Of a DNA stretch of 64,000 nucleotides, positions 45,644-54,987 are shown piece after piece (the first letter of the stretch is position 1; each line of letters begins with the position of its first letter). The notes beneath the pieces were generated by a model. It had not been told where the DNA came from. It did no database searches and worked only from the letters and a program-made list of their open reading frames with translations. Source of the DNA: Georgenia satyanarayanai (GTDB lineage Bacteria; Actinomycetota; Actinomycetes; Actinomycetales; Actinomycetaceae); contig NZ_VUKC01000006.1 of NCBI RefSeq assembly GCF_009193135.1, positions 124,001 through 188,000 on the forward strand. The letters are read 5' to 3'. A program made the translations under genes and the position numbers.

Positions 45644-45876
45644 GAGCCGTCCTTCGTTCGTCGGTGCGCCGGCCTCGGACCGGCGTGCGGGCACCATCCT
45701 GCGATCTCGCCGTCCGGCGTTTCAGGGCCGGCGTATCCACTGACCGGGAGTCCACCCCTGGGGGACCTCGCGATGCCGGCCGGCCGCCACGAGGGGTGGA
45801 TCGACAGGGCCTGGCTGTCGCGCGCGTGCCGCGGTAGAAACGACACCCGAGGGGTCGGGGACGAGGAGGACACACG

Positions 45877-46716
45877 ATGATCGACCGCGCGGGACTGGCG
45901 ACGTTCCTCCGACGCAGGCGGGAGTCGCTCCAGCCCGAGGACGTCGGGCTGCCACGTGGCCCGCGGAGGAGGACCGACGGGCTGCGGCGCGAGGAGGTGG
46001 CTGCGCTGTGCCACATGTCGACCGACTACTACGCCCGCCTCGAGCGGGGGACGGGTCCCCAGCCCTCGGAGCAGATGATCGCGGCGATGGCACAGGGCCT
46101 GCACCTGTCGTTGGACGAGCGCGACCACATGTTCCGGCTGTCCGGTCACCAGCCACCTCCACGCGCAGCGACGAGCGACCACATCGGCCCGGGCCTGCTC
46201 CGGGTCCTCGACCGGCTCCAGGACACGCCGGCCGAGATCATCACCGAGCTCGGTGAGACGCTCCGGCAGTCCCCGATGGGGGTTGCCCTCACCGGTGACG
46301 CCAGCCGGCACTCCGGCCCGGAGCGCAGCATCGGGTACCGGTGGTTCACCGACCCCGCGGCGGCGGAGGCGTACCCGCCGGAGGAGCGCTCGGTGCTCTC
46401 ACGCGTGTACGTGGCCGGACTTCGGGAGGTGGCCACACTCCGCGGGCCCGGCTCGAGGGCCGAGCACCTCGTCGACCTCCTTCGTGGGCGGAGCGCGGAG
46501 TTCCACGACCTCTGGGAGAGGCACGAGGTCGGCCTCCGGCCGCCGGAGGTCAAGCGGTTCGCGCATCCGTTGGTCGGGGCGCTGGAGCTCAGCTGTCAGA
46601 CACTCCTCGACCCCGACCAGTCGCACCGCCTGCTCGTCTACACCGCTCAGCCCGGCAGCGACAGCCACGCCAGGCTCCGGCTCCTGTCGGTCGTCGGCGG
46701 AGCTGCCAGCCGTTGA
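45877..46716 (+). CDS. XRE-family regulator with MmyB-like ligand domain
   Basis: A 279-residue protein. An N-terminal Cro/C1 HTH spans about residues 8-75 (LATFLRRRRESLQPEDVGLPRGPRRRTDGLRREEVAALCHMSTDYYARLERGTGPQPSEQMIAAMAQGL). The remainder matches the MmyB-like ligand-binding domain (LDRLQDTPAEIITELGETLRQSPMGVALTGD, SEFHDLWERHEVGLRPPEVKRFAHPLVGALELSCQTLLDPDQSHRLLVYTAQPGS). Such proteins commonly regulate an adjacent divergent SDR. GAGGAGG precedes ATG 45877. Confidence 0.9.
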   Translation: MIDRAGLATFLRRRRESLQPEDVGLPRGPRRRTDGLRREEVAALCHMSTDYYARLERGTGPQPSEQMIAAMAQGLHLSLDERDHMFRLSGHQPPPRAATSDHIGPGLLRVLDRLQDTPAEIITELGETLRQSPMGVALTGDASRHSGPERSIGYRWFTDPAAAEAYPPEERSVLSRVYVAGLREVATLRGPGSRAEHLVDLLRGRSAEFHDLWERHEVGLRPPEVKRFAHPLVGALELSCQTLLDPDQSHRLLVYTAQPGSDSHARLRLLSVVGGAASR

Positions 46717-46771
46717 CCACTGCCTGAGGAGCTGCGCCCGGGACGCGGCAGGCCGCGCTGTCGCGGTCCGG

Positions 46772-47803
46772 TCAGGGGCGGAGGCGGGACCTCACCCGGC
46801 CCAGCGCTGCCGTGGCGTGACGCTTCGCGGTCAGGGCCTGGACGAGCGCGGTGTACGCGCGGCGGTGGAGCGGCATGTCCCATGCCGGGGAGACCTCGGT
46901 GATCTCCTTCTCGAACTTCGTCTTGAACTGCGTGAGACCCGAGAGCCCCGGGAAGCGCTCGGAGCCGGCGCCGGCGAGGTCGTAGGAGCGCACGCCCTCG
47001 GCGAGCAGCGTACGGATGACCTCCCAGTGGAGGAGGTCGGCGGCGTAGGCGCCGCGCGCCTCGGAGTTGGAGGCGCCCACCGAGTAGAGGGCCGCGCCGT
47101 CGTTGACGAGGACCAGCGCCCAGGCCAGCGCCCGGCCGTCGCGCCGGGTGACGAACACCCGGGCGTGCTCGGGCCCGAGGGTTGCGAGCATGTCGAGGTA
47201 GCGCCGGGCCGGGTGAGGGCCGAAGCCCTCACGCTCGCCGGTCTCGACGAAGACGTCGTACAGCTCGGCGAAGGCCGCCTCGTCCAGGCCGGTCTCCTCG
47301 CCCACGGTGAGCGACTCGTCCTTGAGCGCCTTGCGGATGGCGCGTCGGCCCTGCTGCTTCATCGCGGCGAAGACCTCGTCCTCGCTGCGGTCGAGGTTGA
47401 CGACCACCGTCCGGTCGTAGGTGATGCCCTGCATGACCGGGCGCAGGTCCGGCGCCTCGTGCCGCGCGTGGAGGCGGACGAACACGAGCCGCGGGTCGAC
47501 CCGACGCAGCCGCTCCCCCAGCTCGTGGCGCAGCGCCGCCTCCCGCTCCGGCGTCGGCTCCACGAGCCACACCGGACCGTTCTTCGCCCACAGGTACCGG
47601 AACCCTCCCGGACCACGGACCTCGGCGAGCGTGACGACGGCGGCCGTGACGCCGTCGTCGTCGTCGAAGGCGAGCCGGCCCCAGTGGGAGCGGCCGGGGA
47701 CGACGGCGTCGAAGGCGGCCCAGACGGGCGCCTGCTCCACGGGCAGCGGGGTGCCGGCGGCCAGGGCGGTGTAGGTGGTGTCGTCGACGGGGCGCAGGGT
47801 CAC
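46772..47803 (-). CDS. FemAB/FmhB-like peptidoglycan bridge aminoacyltransferase (second of pair)
   Basis: A 343-residue Fem-family protein with two GNAT-like halves: YLWAKNGPVWLVEPTPEREAALRHELGERLRRVDPRLVFVRLHAR and VVVNLDRSEDEVFAAMKQQGRRAIRKALKDESLTV, then LYSVGASNSEARGAYAADLLHWEVIRTLLAEGVRSYDLAGAG and LTQFKTKFEKEITEVSPAWDMPL. It would add an amino acid from aminoacyl-tRNA to the lipid II stem peptide. GTG 47803 overlaps the upstream paralogue's TGA, so the two enzymes are translationally coupled. Confidence 0.88.
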   Translation of the reverse strand: MTLRPVDDTTYTALAAGTPLPVEQAPVWAAFDAVVPGRSHWGRLAFDDDDGVTAAVVTLAEVRGPGGFRYLWAKNGPVWLVEPTPEREAALRHELGERLRRVDPRLVFVRLHARHEAPDLRPVMQGITYDRTVVVNLDRSEDEVFAAMKQQGRRAIRKALKDESLTVGEETGLDEAAFAELYDVFVETGEREGFGPHPARRYLDMLATLGPEHARVFVTRRDGRALAWALVLVNDGAALYSVGASNSEARGAYAADLLHWEVIRTLLAEGVRSYDLAGAGSERFPGLSGLTQFKTKFEKEITEVSPAWDMPLHRRAYTALVQALTAKRHATAALGRVRSRLRP

Positions 47804-48861
47804 GCGGTCTCCTCCTCGCGGCTGATGGCACGGCGCGCAGCAGGCACCGCGCGACGGGCCGCCGCGACGGCGCTGCGCTTGGCGGCCAGCGCCTTCGTCA
47901 GCGCGGTGTAGGTCAGGGGGCGGACGGGGACGTCCCAGGCGGGGGCGACCTCCGTGGGCTCGGGGTTGAACTTCGTCTTCATCGTCGTCAGCGCCTCGAG
48001 GGACGGGGCCAGCTCCGAGCCGATGCCCATGAAGTCGAAGCTCCGCGCCCCCTCGTCGCGCAGGGTGCGGATGATGTGCCAGTACAGCTGGGTAGGGGCG
48101 TCGTGGACACGACCGGCGGCGGTGCTCGCCGCGTAGTAGGCGGTGGCGAGACCGTCGTGGACGGTGACGATGACCCAGGCCTGGACCTCGCCGTCGTGCC
48201 GCCCGACGAACAGGCGGGCGTGCTGGGGGCCGAGGGCGTCGAGCATGGTCGTGTAGACGCTCATCGGGTGGACGCCGAAGCCGTCGCGCTCGGCGGTCTC
48301 GCGCAGCACGTCGTAGAACGGCGTGAAGTCCGCGGTGCCGGTCTCCTCGGCGCACTCGACGGGCTGCTCGCGCAGACCCTTGCGGAGGTCGCGGCGGCCG
48401 CGCTTCTTCATCCCGGCGAGCAGCTCGTCGTCGGTGCGGCCGTCGAGCCGGACGACGACGGTGCGGTCGTAGGTGACCGACTGGAGCAGCGGGTGGAGGT
48501 CCTCGGCGGGGTGGGCGGCGTGGAGGCGCACGAAGGCGAGCCGCGGGTCGACGGCACGCACGCCGGTGACGAGCCGCTCCCGCAGGGCCCGCTCGAGCTC
48601 CGGCGTCGGCTCGGTGAGCCAGACCGGGCCGTGCTTGGCCCACAGGTAGTGGAAGCCGCGCCCGAGGTACTCCGACAGGGCGACGACGGCGGTCGGCTCC
48701 TCGTCGACGAGGAAGGCGAAGCGCTTCCACGGCCGCCGTCCGGGGACGGCGCGGTCGTAGGCGTCCCAGGCGAGGGACTGCTCCACCGGGAGGTCGACGT
48801 CCGCCGTCAGCGCGGCGAACTCACCGTCGTCCAGCGGCACGAGCCTGATGCTGTGCTCCAC
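47800..48861 (-). CDS. FemAB/FmhB-like peptidoglycan bridge aminoacyltransferase (first of pair)
   Basis: A 353-residue paralogue of the downstream protein, sharing YLWAKHGPVWLTEPTPELERALRERLVTGVRAVDPRLAFVRLHA, VTYDRTVVVRLDG, MKKRGRRDLRKGL and TTMKTKFNPEPTEVAPAWDVPV. A TAGGGT -10-like element (48892-48887) overlaps the in-frame GTG at 48888, so the GTG at 48861, which follows AAGGGGATGAG, is the better start. Two consecutive transferases suggest an interpeptide bridge with at least two residues. Confidence 0.88.
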   Translation of the reverse strand: MEHSIRLVPLDDGEFAALTADVDLPVEQSLAWDAYDRAVPGRRPWKRFAFLVDEEPTAVVALSEYLGRGFHYLWAKHGPVWLTEPTPELERALRERLVTGVRAVDPRLAFVRLHAAHPAEDLHPLLQSVTYDRTVVVRLDGRTDDELLAGMKKRGRRDLRKGLREQPVECAEETGTADFTPFYDVLRETAERDGFGVHPMSVYTTMLDALGPQHARLFVGRHDGEVQAWVIVTVHDGLATAYYAASTAAGRVHDAPTQLYWHIIRTLRDEGARSFDFMGIGSELAPSLEALTTMKTKFNPEPTEVAPAWDVPVRPLTYTALTKALAAKRSAVAAARRAVPAARRAISREEETA

Positions 48862-48933
48862 CTCATCCCCTTTCGCGTCGCCCCCCACCCTAGGTGCGGG
48901 AGGGGGCGACGCACGGCAGGCGGGCCGGTCCGC

Positions 48934-49914
48934 TCAGGTGAGGTAGGCCTCGGCGAGCAGCTCGGCCGAGCGCAGCCGCTCCTCCACCGTGGGGCCCTGG
49001 TGGGCGACGATGATCTCGTCGGCGCCGGTCTGCTCGCCGAACTCGGTGACCTTGTCACGCACGACGTCGGGGGTGCCGATGGCGCTGTAGGTCATCATCT
49101 GGGTGAGGTGGCGGCCCTGGGGCGAGGCGAGGAGGGCGTCGGCCTGCTCGTCGGTGTACTGGGTGCCCGGGCGCAGGAGCAGCGCGACGCGGCCGCGCAT
49201 GACCTCCTGCTGCTGGCGCTCGGCGTCCTCCTGCCGGTCGGCCGCCACGACGTTGTACGCGGCGATGACGTGGGGCTTGTCGAGCTGGGCGGAGGGCTCG
49301 AACTCGCGCCGGTACAGCGCGATCGCCTCGTGCAGCGCGGCGGGCGCGAAGTGGGAGGCGAAGGCGTACGGGAGGCCGAGGGTCGCGGCGAGCCCGGCGC
49401 CGAACAGCGAGGAGCCGAGGATGTAGAGCGGGACGTCGGTGCCCTTGCCGGGGTAGGCGTCCACGCCCGGGACACGCGACTGTCCCTGCAGGTAGCCCTG
49501 GAGCTCGAGGACGTCCTCGGGGAAGGAGTCGGCCGAGCTGTTGTCCCTGCGCAGGGCGCGCATCGTGTTCTGGTCGGTGCCCGGCGCGCGGCCCAGGCCG
49601 AGGTCGATGCGCCCCGGGTGGAGCGTCTCGAGGGTCCCGTACTGCTCAGCGATGGTGAGCGGGGAGTGGTTGGGCAGCATGACGCCGCCCGAGCCGAGCC
49701 GGATGGTCCTCGTGTGCGCGGCGACGTGCGCGATGAGCACGGACGTGGCCGAGGACGCGATCGCGGCCATGTTGTGGTGCTCGGCGTACCAGACCCGCGT
49801 GTAGCCCGTCTCCTCGGCCTTCTGCGCCAGGGCGACGGTCCCGTCGAGGGACTCGGCGACGGTCTGGCTGCGGCCCACGGTGGCGAGGTCGAGGATCGAG
49901 AGCGGGAGTGGCAT
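48934..49914 (-). CDS. LLM class flavin-dependent oxidoreductase
   Basis: A 326-residue luciferase-like (TIM barrel) flavin protein of the MsnO8/YhbW subgroup: [110 protein letters not shown]. It uses reduced FMN and oxygen; the substrate is not predictable. ATG 49914 follows CGAAAGGTC. Single gene between the Fem pair and yaaA on the minus strand. Confidence 0.92.
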   Translation of the reverse strand: MPLPLSILDLATVGRSQTVAESLDGTVALAQKAEETGYTRVWYAEHHNMAAIASSATSVLIAHVAAHTRTIRLGSGGVMLPNHSPLTIAEQYGTLETLHPGRIDLGLGRAPGTDQNTMRALRRDNSSADSFPEDVLELQGYLQGQSRVPGVDAYPGKGTDVPLYILGSSLFGAGLAATLGLPYAFASHFAPAALHEAIALYRREFEPSAQLDKPHVIAAYNVVAADRQEDAERQQQEVMRGRVALLLRPGTQYTDEQADALLASPQGRHLTQMMTYSAIGTPDVVRDKVTEFGEQTGADEIIVAHQGPTVEERLRSAELLAEAYLT

Positions 49915-49968
49915 CGGGGACCTTTCGTCTGGGGTGGTCTACCCGGGTCCAACCGGGAGGGCCCGGGT

Positions 49969-50718
49969 CTATTCCGCGGTGACGTCGAGCACCCACGGCC
50001 TGCCGGCGCGGGCGGGCGCGCTGAGACCGACGACGGTGAAGGCGCCGTCCAGCTCCTCGGCGAGCCGCTGTGGGGTCCGAGGCGAGGCGCCCGTGCGGCA
50101 CAGGTGGCCGGCGACGAGCCCGCGGGTGTGCTTGGCCATGTGGCTGGCGCCCGGGACGCGGACCTGGACCCACGTCGCGGCGGCGCTCCCGCGCGGGGAC
50201 CCGGCGGCCGCGTAGGTCGAGGACCGGCAGTCGACGACGACGCCGTCCCCGGCCGCCGTCGTCAGCGCGACGTCGAGGTGCTCGCGCCAGAAGCGGGCGA
50301 GCGGCCCGGTGCCGGGCAGCGTGACGTTCATCGCGAGCCGGTAGGGGGCGACGCGGTCGCTGAGCCGCAGGGCCCCGTGGAGAGCGGAGACGACGACGGT
50401 CCAGCGGGCGGCCCGGCGGCGGGCGACGGCGTCCATGCCGTCGAGGTCGAGGGCGTCGTAGAGGACGCCGGTGTAGAGCTCACGCACCGGGAGGGCGGGC
50501 GCCGTGTCGAGCCGGAGGTTGGCGGCCACCTCCTCGACGAGGCTGGCACCGACACCGAGCACCTCGAGGGCGTCCGGGCGGGCGCTGACGGCGGCGAGCT
50601 CGGCCGCGACCGTACGGCGCGGGCCGACGAGCTCGCGGAAGCTCAGCGCGGCCGGGTCGGCCGCCCTGCCCCTGCTGCGGGTGGACTTGGACTCCGAGGG
50701 CGGCAGCAGGATGAGCAC
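49969..50718 (-). CDS. yaaA: YaaA family peroxide stress protein
   Basis: A 249-residue DUF328/UPF0246 protein: MLILLPPSESKSTRSRGRAADPAALSFREL at the N-terminus and PVRELYTGVLYDALDLDG, VVVSALHGALRLSDRVAPYRLAMNVTLPG, VDCRSSTYAAAG. The founding member limits intracellular iron and DNA damage during peroxide stress. GTG 50718 is 38 bases from the divergent methyltransferase gene. Confidence 0.9.
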   Translation of the reverse strand: MLILLPPSESKSTRSRGRAADPAALSFRELVGPRRTVAAELAAVSARPDALEVLGVGASLVEEVAANLRLDTAPALPVRELYTGVLYDALDLDGMDAVARRRAARWTVVVSALHGALRLSDRVAPYRLAMNVTLPGTGPLARFWREHLDVALTTAAGDGVVVDCRSSTYAAAGSPRGSAAATWVQVRVPGASHMAKHTRGLVAGHLCRTGASPRTPQRLAEELDGAFTVVGLSAPARAGRPWVLDVTAE

Positions 50719-50756
50719 CGGACAACCCTAAGCGACCCCATAGGCTGGCGGCCGTC

Positions 50757-51611
50757 ATGGAGAACCCGCGCATCGACCTCGTCCTGCCGCAGCTGCGCTG
50801 CCCGGTGTGCGCGGCCGCGCTCGAACGGACCGACCGCTCGGTGCACTGCGCCGGGGGTCACGGCTTCGACCTCGCGCGACAGGGCTACCTCACGCTGCTG
50901 GGCGGCGGCAGCCGGGCGGGCAGCGGGGACACCGCGGACATGGTGGCCGCACGGGAGGCCTTCCTCGGACGGGGACACTACGCGCCGATCGCCGCTGCCC
51001 TCGCCGAGGCGGTCGCCACCGTGCCGGCACCCGACGGCGCCTCGCCTCTCGTCGTCGACCTCGCGGGTGGCACCGGCTACTACCTCGCCACGGTGCTCGA
51101 CGCCCTGCCCGCCGCCGTCGGCCTCGACGTCGAGCTCTCCCCCTACGCCGCCCGCCGTGCCGCGCGCGCCCACCCGCGACTGGCGGCGGTGCGCGCCGAC
51201 GTCTGGCAGCGCCTGCCGCTCGCCACCGGCTCGGCCGGTGCCGTGCTCAGCGTCTTCGGGCCGCGCAACGCGCCGGAGATCGTCAGGGTGCTCGCGCCGG
51301 CCGGGCGGCTCGTCGTCGTCGCCCCCGCGCAGGACCACCTGACGGAGATCATCGGGCCGCTCGGGATGATCGGCGTCGCCCCGGACAAGGCGGACCGGCT
51401 CGCCCGCCAGCTCGCCGACTTCGCCGTCGTCGAGGAGCGCGCGGTGCGGTACCGCGCGGCGATGACCCGGGAGGACGTCACCCTCGAGGCGCTCATGGGC
51501 CCCAGCGCCCACCACGTCGACCGGGACGCGCTCACCGCCGCCGTCGCGGCGCTGCCCGACGCCGTCGACGTCACCGTCTCGGTGACGGTGGCCGTCTACC
51601 GACCTGCCTGA
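50757..51611 (+). CDS. RlmA-type rRNA guanine-N1 methyltransferase
   Basis: A 284-residue SAM methyltransferase with an N-terminal zinc finger (C15, C18, C31, H35 in LRCPVCAAALERTDRSVHCAGGHGFD), ARQGYLTLLGGGSRAGSGDTADMVAAREAFLGRGHY, and Rossmann motif VVDLAGGTGYYLATVLD. Matches RlmA(I)/RlmA(II) (TlrB) proteins that methylate 23S rRNA G745 or G748; the actinobacterial form can give macrolide tolerance, which is family knowledge. A TAGGCT element (50741-50746) lies ten bases before ATG 50757. Confidence 0.9.
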   Translation: MENPRIDLVLPQLRCPVCAAALERTDRSVHCAGGHGFDLARQGYLTLLGGGSRAGSGDTADMVAAREAFLGRGHYAPIAAALAEAVATVPAPDGASPLVVDLAGGTGYYLATVLDALPAAVGLDVELSPYAARRAARAHPRLAAVRADVWQRLPLATGSAGAVLSVFGPRNAPEIVRVLAPAGRLVVVAPAQDHLTEIIGPLGMIGVAPDKADRLARQLADFAVVEERAVRYRAAMTREDVTLEALMGPSAHHVDRDALTAAVAALPDAVDVTVSVTVAVYRPA

Positions 51612-51660
51612 GCCCCTCCCACCCCACGGGGTCCGTCGGGGACCTGGGTGTGGAGGCATG

Positions 51661-51688
51661 GAGCGGCCGCTGGGGCCTCGGGCCGCTC
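51661..51688. terminator. Candidate bidirectional terminator
   Basis: An 8-bp perfect stem (GAGCGGCC at 51661-51668 and GGCCGCTC at 51681-51688) with a 12-base loop lies between the convergent methyltransferase and ATP-grasp genes and just overlaps the stop of the latter. Confidence 0.5.
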
Positions 51689-52940
51689 ACAGCCCTGTGG
51701 GCGTCGGCTCGGGGTAGTGCTCCTTGAAGTCGCGGACGAGGTTGACGGTGGAGGCGGCGCGGTAGAAGCCGCGCCGCGGGTCGCGGTCGAGCGGGTAGGC
51801 GAGCGGGTGGGTGAAGCGACGCGTGCGGTGGATGCGCCCCACCCGGCGGCGCAGCTCGGTGCCGGTGAGGTAGCGCCGCACGAGCCGCCACGGCAGGTAG
51901 GAGTAGACCCCGATCTCCTGCTCGGCGCGGTACAGGGGTGCGGAGGCGGGAGCCACGCCCAGCTCGGCCGCGAAGTCCGCGACGACGGCGCGAGCGGGGT
52001 TCCGGCCCGCCACGTTGAGGTAGTAGTTCGGCCGCCCGATGCGCGGGTTGAGGTCGAGGAAGTTGGCGCGGCCGTCGCGCGGGTCGACCTTGACGTCGAA
52101 GTTCGCGAAGCCGGTGAAGCCGAGCTCGCCGAGGACCGCGGCGGCCTGCGCCTCGATCTCCGGCTGGGCCTCGGTGAGGATGGTCGCCGAGTTCCCGATC
52201 ATCGTCGGCGCGTGCAGCTGGAGGAGCAGCTGCCCGGAGGCCATGAGCGTGACCTCCCCGGAGCGGTCCACGTAGCAGGTGACGGTGCGGCCCTGCGTGT
52301 CGTCGCCGGGGACGAGCTCCTGGACGAGGACGACGTCGCGCAGCCCGGCCGCCGCGAGGCGGCGCAGCACGGCGTCGGCCTCCTCCTGCGTGGCGGCGCT
52401 GTAGACCTTGCGCTTGCCCTCGTAGGACAGGAGCAGGTGCTCCGCGCTGACCGCCGGTTTGAGCACCACGGGGAAGGTGAGGTCCAGGCGCGGGGGCGCC
52501 CACCCGCCGTCGTCGGCGCCGGCGAGGTCGACGGCGCGGCTGGCCGGCGTCGCGACCCCCAGCCGCTCGCAGGCGGCCGCGAGCACCTCCTTGTCGCCCG
52601 CGGCGGTGAGCACCGCGTCGGCGGCGTAGGGGACGACGAAGTGCTCCTCCAGGACCGCGCGGTGGCGCACGAGCATCTCGACCTCGTGCTCGGCGTTGAC
52701 GATCAGGAGGAGCGGGGTGCCGGCGTGCCGGCGCGCGACGTCGACGAGGGCCGCGACGGTCTGCTCCTCGCTCGCGCCCGCTCCGACGAGGACGTTGTCG
52801 AGGATGCGGGAGTGGTCGACCGGCCCGCGGCGCTGGTTGGACACGACGATCGAGCGGACCCCGTACGCCTCGTGGAACGAGCGGGCGATCGAGTACACGC
52901 CGAGGTCGGTGCCGAGCAGGACGGGACGGAAGTCGGCCAC
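51687..52940 (-). CDS. ATP-grasp carboxylate-amine ligase (D-aspartate ligase-like)
   Basis: A 417-residue ATP-grasp protein: PVLLGTDLGVYSIARSFHEAYGVRSIVVSNQRRGPVDHSRI (preATP-grasp), GDKEVLAAACERLGVATPASRAVDLAGADDGG, FPVVLKPAVSAEHLLLSYEGKRKVY (ATP lysine), and FANFDVKVDPRDGRANFLDLNPRIGRPNYYLNVAGRNPARAVVADFAAE (metal Asp/Asn). The second domain LDLNPRIGR is typical. Members such as D-aspartate ligase add acidic residues to the peptidoglycan stem. With the Fem pair nearby, bridge formation is likely (inference). GGAGGAG precedes GTG 52940. Confidence 0.85.
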   Translation of the reverse strand: MADFRPVLLGTDLGVYSIARSFHEAYGVRSIVVSNQRRGPVDHSRILDNVLVGAGASEEQTVAALVDVARRHAGTPLLLIVNAEHEVEMLVRHRAVLEEHFVVPYAADAVLTAAGDKEVLAAACERLGVATPASRAVDLAGADDGGWAPPRLDLTFPVVLKPAVSAEHLLLSYEGKRKVYSAATQEEADAVLRRLAAAGLRDVVLVQELVPGDDTQGRTVTCYVDRSGEVTLMASGQLLLQLHAPTMIGNSATILTEAQPEIEAQAAAVLGELGFTGFANFDVKVDPRDGRANFLDLNPRIGRPNYYLNVAGRNPARAVVADFAAELGVAPASAPLYRAEQEIGVYSYLPWRLVRRYLTGTELRRRVGRIHRTRRFTHPLAYPLDRDPRRGFYRAASTVNLVRDFKEHYPEPTPTGL

Positions 52941-53017
52941 GGGCTCCTCCGGAGTTGGGCGGCGGGGGCGCGGCGAGTCTACCGGCGCGCCACGTCCCAC
53001 TTCGGGGCGCGCCGCCC

Positions 53018-53032
53018 TAGCCTGAGGGCGTG
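53018..53032 (+). promoter_or_regulatory. Near-leaderless promoter of the DUF3000 gene
   Basis: TAGCCT at 53018-53023 is separated by six bases from GTG 53030, with no ribosome binding site between them, indicating a leaderless transcript. Confidence 0.5.
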
Positions 53033-53605
53033 AACAGCGACGGTGCGCAGGTTCCGCCCGCATTCGAGGAGGCGCTCCTCAGCCTGCGCGGGCACCGCCA
53101 GCGGCCCGAGGTCCGCCTCGAGGAGGTGCCTGCCCCCACCCGGATCGCGCCCTACGCCCTCGCCCTCACCGCCGAGGTCAACCCGAGCGACGATCCCGAG
53201 ACGCTCCTCGGCAGTGGCCGCTTCGTCGTCCTCCACGACCCCGAGGGACAGAGCGCCTGGAACGGGACCTTCCGGATCATCGTCATGGCGCGCGCGCGGC
53301 TGGAGGACGAGCTGGGCGCCGACCCGCTCCTCGGCGAGGTCGGCTGGGCGTGGCTCACCGACGCCCTGGCCGCCGCGGGGGCCGGTTACCACTCCCTGTC
53401 CGGCACGGTCACCCGGGTGCTCTCGGAGAGCTTCGGCGGGCTCGTCCTGCGGGACCAGGACGTCGAGATCGAGGTGCGCGCGTCGTGGTCGCCCAACACG
53501 ACCGACCTCGGCCCGCACCTCCTGGCGTGGACCCAGCTCGCATCCTCGGCCTCCGGCCTCGAACCGCTGCCCGACGGGGTCACCGCGCTGACGCCGCGCC
53601 GCTGA
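53030..53605 (+). CDS. DUF3000 family protein
   Basis: A 191-residue protein conserved across Actinobacteria: PPAFEEALLSLRGHRQRPEVRLEEVPAPTRIAPYALALTAEVNPSDDPETLLGSGRFVVLHDPEGQSAWNGTFRIIVMARARLEDELGADPLLGEVGWAWLTDAL and SWSPNTTDLGPHLLAWTQLA. Function unknown. The usual genomic neighbour, RNase D, follows 82 bases downstream, supporting the call. Leaderless start at GTG 53030. Confidence 0.92.
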   Translation: MNSDGAQVPPAFEEALLSLRGHRQRPEVRLEEVPAPTRIAPYALALTAEVNPSDDPETLLGSGRFVVLHDPEGQSAWNGTFRIIVMARARLEDELGADPLLGEVGWAWLTDALAAAGAGYHSLSGTVTRVLSESFGGLVLRDQDVEIEVRASWSPNTTDLGPHLLAWTQLASSASGLEPLPDGVTALTPRR

Positions 53606-53674
53606 GCCGAGCGGCGTTCGTCACGGTCTGGGCCGCTGCCGCGTGCCCACGCGGCCGACCGGCCACCCCGGGCA

Positions 53675-53690
53675 TACCGTGGCCCCCATG
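53675..53690 (+). promoter_or_regulatory. Near-leaderless promoter of the RNase D gene
   Basis: TACCGT at 53675-53680 is seven bases before ATG 53688 with no ribosome binding site in between, which fixes the start at 53688 over an upstream in-frame ATG at 53643. Confidence 0.5.
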
Positions 53691-54917
53691 ACCGAGCCCG
53701 TCGACGCCGAGACGCCCCCGCTGGTCCCCGTCACCGAGCCGCGCGAGGGCACCCCGCCCGTCATCACGACCCGTGACGGCCTCGCCCGCGCCGCGGCGGC
53801 GCTGGCCTCGGGCACCGGCCCCGTCGCCGCCGACGCCGAGCGCGCGTCCGGCTACCGCTACGGCCAGCGCACCTACCTCGTCCAGCTCCGGCGTGAGGGC
53901 GTCGGCACGCTCCTCGTCGATCCCATCGCGGTCGGTGACCTCAGCGAGGTCGGGGAGGCGCTCGCCGGCACCGAGTGGGTCCTCCACGCCGCCAACCAGG
54001 ACCTGCCCGGCTTCCACGACCTCGGCATGTACCCCGCGTCCCTCTTCGACACCGAGCTCGCCGCGCGCCTGCTCGGGCGCAGCAAGGTCGGCCTCGGCGC
54101 GATCATCGCCGAGGAGCTCGGGTACTCCCTGGCCAAGGAGCACTCCGCGGCGGACTGGTCGACCCGCCCGCTGCCCGACGACTGGCTGCGGTACGCCGCG
54201 CTCGACGTGGAGTTCCTCGTCGAGCTGCGCGACCGGCTGGCCGCGGCGCTGGAGGAGGCCGGCAAGCTCGAGTGGGCCCGCCAGGAGTTCGAGGCCGTGC
54301 GGCTGGCCCCCGACCCGGCCCCGCGGGTGGACCCGTGGCGGCGGACCTCGGGCATGCACGCCGTCCGCGGCAGCCAGGGCATCGCCGTCGTCCGCGAGCT
54401 GTGGCAGGCGCGGGACGAGCTGGCCCGCAAGCGGGACCGTTCTCCCGGCCGCGTGCTGCCCGACCGCGCCATCGTCGCGGCCGCCCTCGCGGTCCCCCGC
54501 AGCGAGCAGGCGCTCGCCGCGCTCCCGGAGTTCTCCGGCAAGGGCACGCGCCGGTCGAGCGGCTACTGGTGGTCCGCCGTCGAGCGTGCGCTCGCGCTGC
54601 CCGCCTCGGAGCACCCGCCGCGCCGGCTCGCCTCGGCGACCGGCACCCCGCCCCCGCCGCGCTCCTGGGCGGACAAGGACCCGGCCGCCGCAGCACGGCT
54701 CGACGCCGTCCGATCCGCCATCCGCACCCTCGCCGAGGCGCACGACGTCCCCCAGGAGAACCTCCTGTCCCCCGCCGTGCAGCGCCAGCTCGCCTGGACG
54801 CCCCCGGACGTCGTGGACGAGACCACGGTCCGCGAGGCCCTTGCCGACCAGGGTGCGCGCCCGTGGCAGGTGGACCTGACGGCGGCGGCGCTGACCGAGG
54901 CGCTGCGCGCCGGCTGA
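53688..54917 (+). CDS. rnd: Ribonuclease D (HRDC domain)
   Basis: A 409-residue DEDD exonuclease. Exo I is PVAADAERASGYRYGQRTYLVQLRR (D49, E51), followed by VLHAANQDLPGFHDLGMYPASLFDTELAARLLG and SLAKEHSAADWSTRPLPDDWLRYAALDVEFLVELRDRL (Exo III, Tyr/Asp). HRDC follows at about 225-300 and a second helical domain at the C-terminus. Acts in tRNA 3' maturation and RNA degradation. It directly follows DUF3000, the usual arrangement. Confidence 0.93.
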   Translation: MTEPVDAETPPLVPVTEPREGTPPVITTRDGLARAAAALASGTGPVAADAERASGYRYGQRTYLVQLRREGVGTLLVDPIAVGDLSEVGEALAGTEWVLHAANQDLPGFHDLGMYPASLFDTELAARLLGRSKVGLGAIIAEELGYSLAKEHSAADWSTRPLPDDWLRYAALDVEFLVELRDRLAAALEEAGKLEWARQEFEAVRLAPDPAPRVDPWRRTSGMHAVRGSQGIAVVRELWQARDELARKRDRSPGRVLPDRAIVAAALAVPRSEQALAALPEFSGKGTRRSSGYWWSAVERALALPASEHPPRRLASATGTPPPPRSWADKDPAAAARLDAVRSAIRTLAEAHDVPQENLLSPAVQRQLAWTPPDVVDETTVREALADQGARPWQVDLTAAALTEALRAG

Positions 54918-54987
54918 CCGCGGAGGGAGACGCCGGGCGAGGTACCCGGTACTGTCGGTCGTCGGTACCCATCACGAGGGAGTGACG

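Noticed and set aside
48076-51342. 1088-codon plus-strand open frame
   Set aside because: It is a shadow of the Fem, luciferase-like and yaaA genes on the minus strand, caused by high GC; it has no domain pattern or ribosome binding site.
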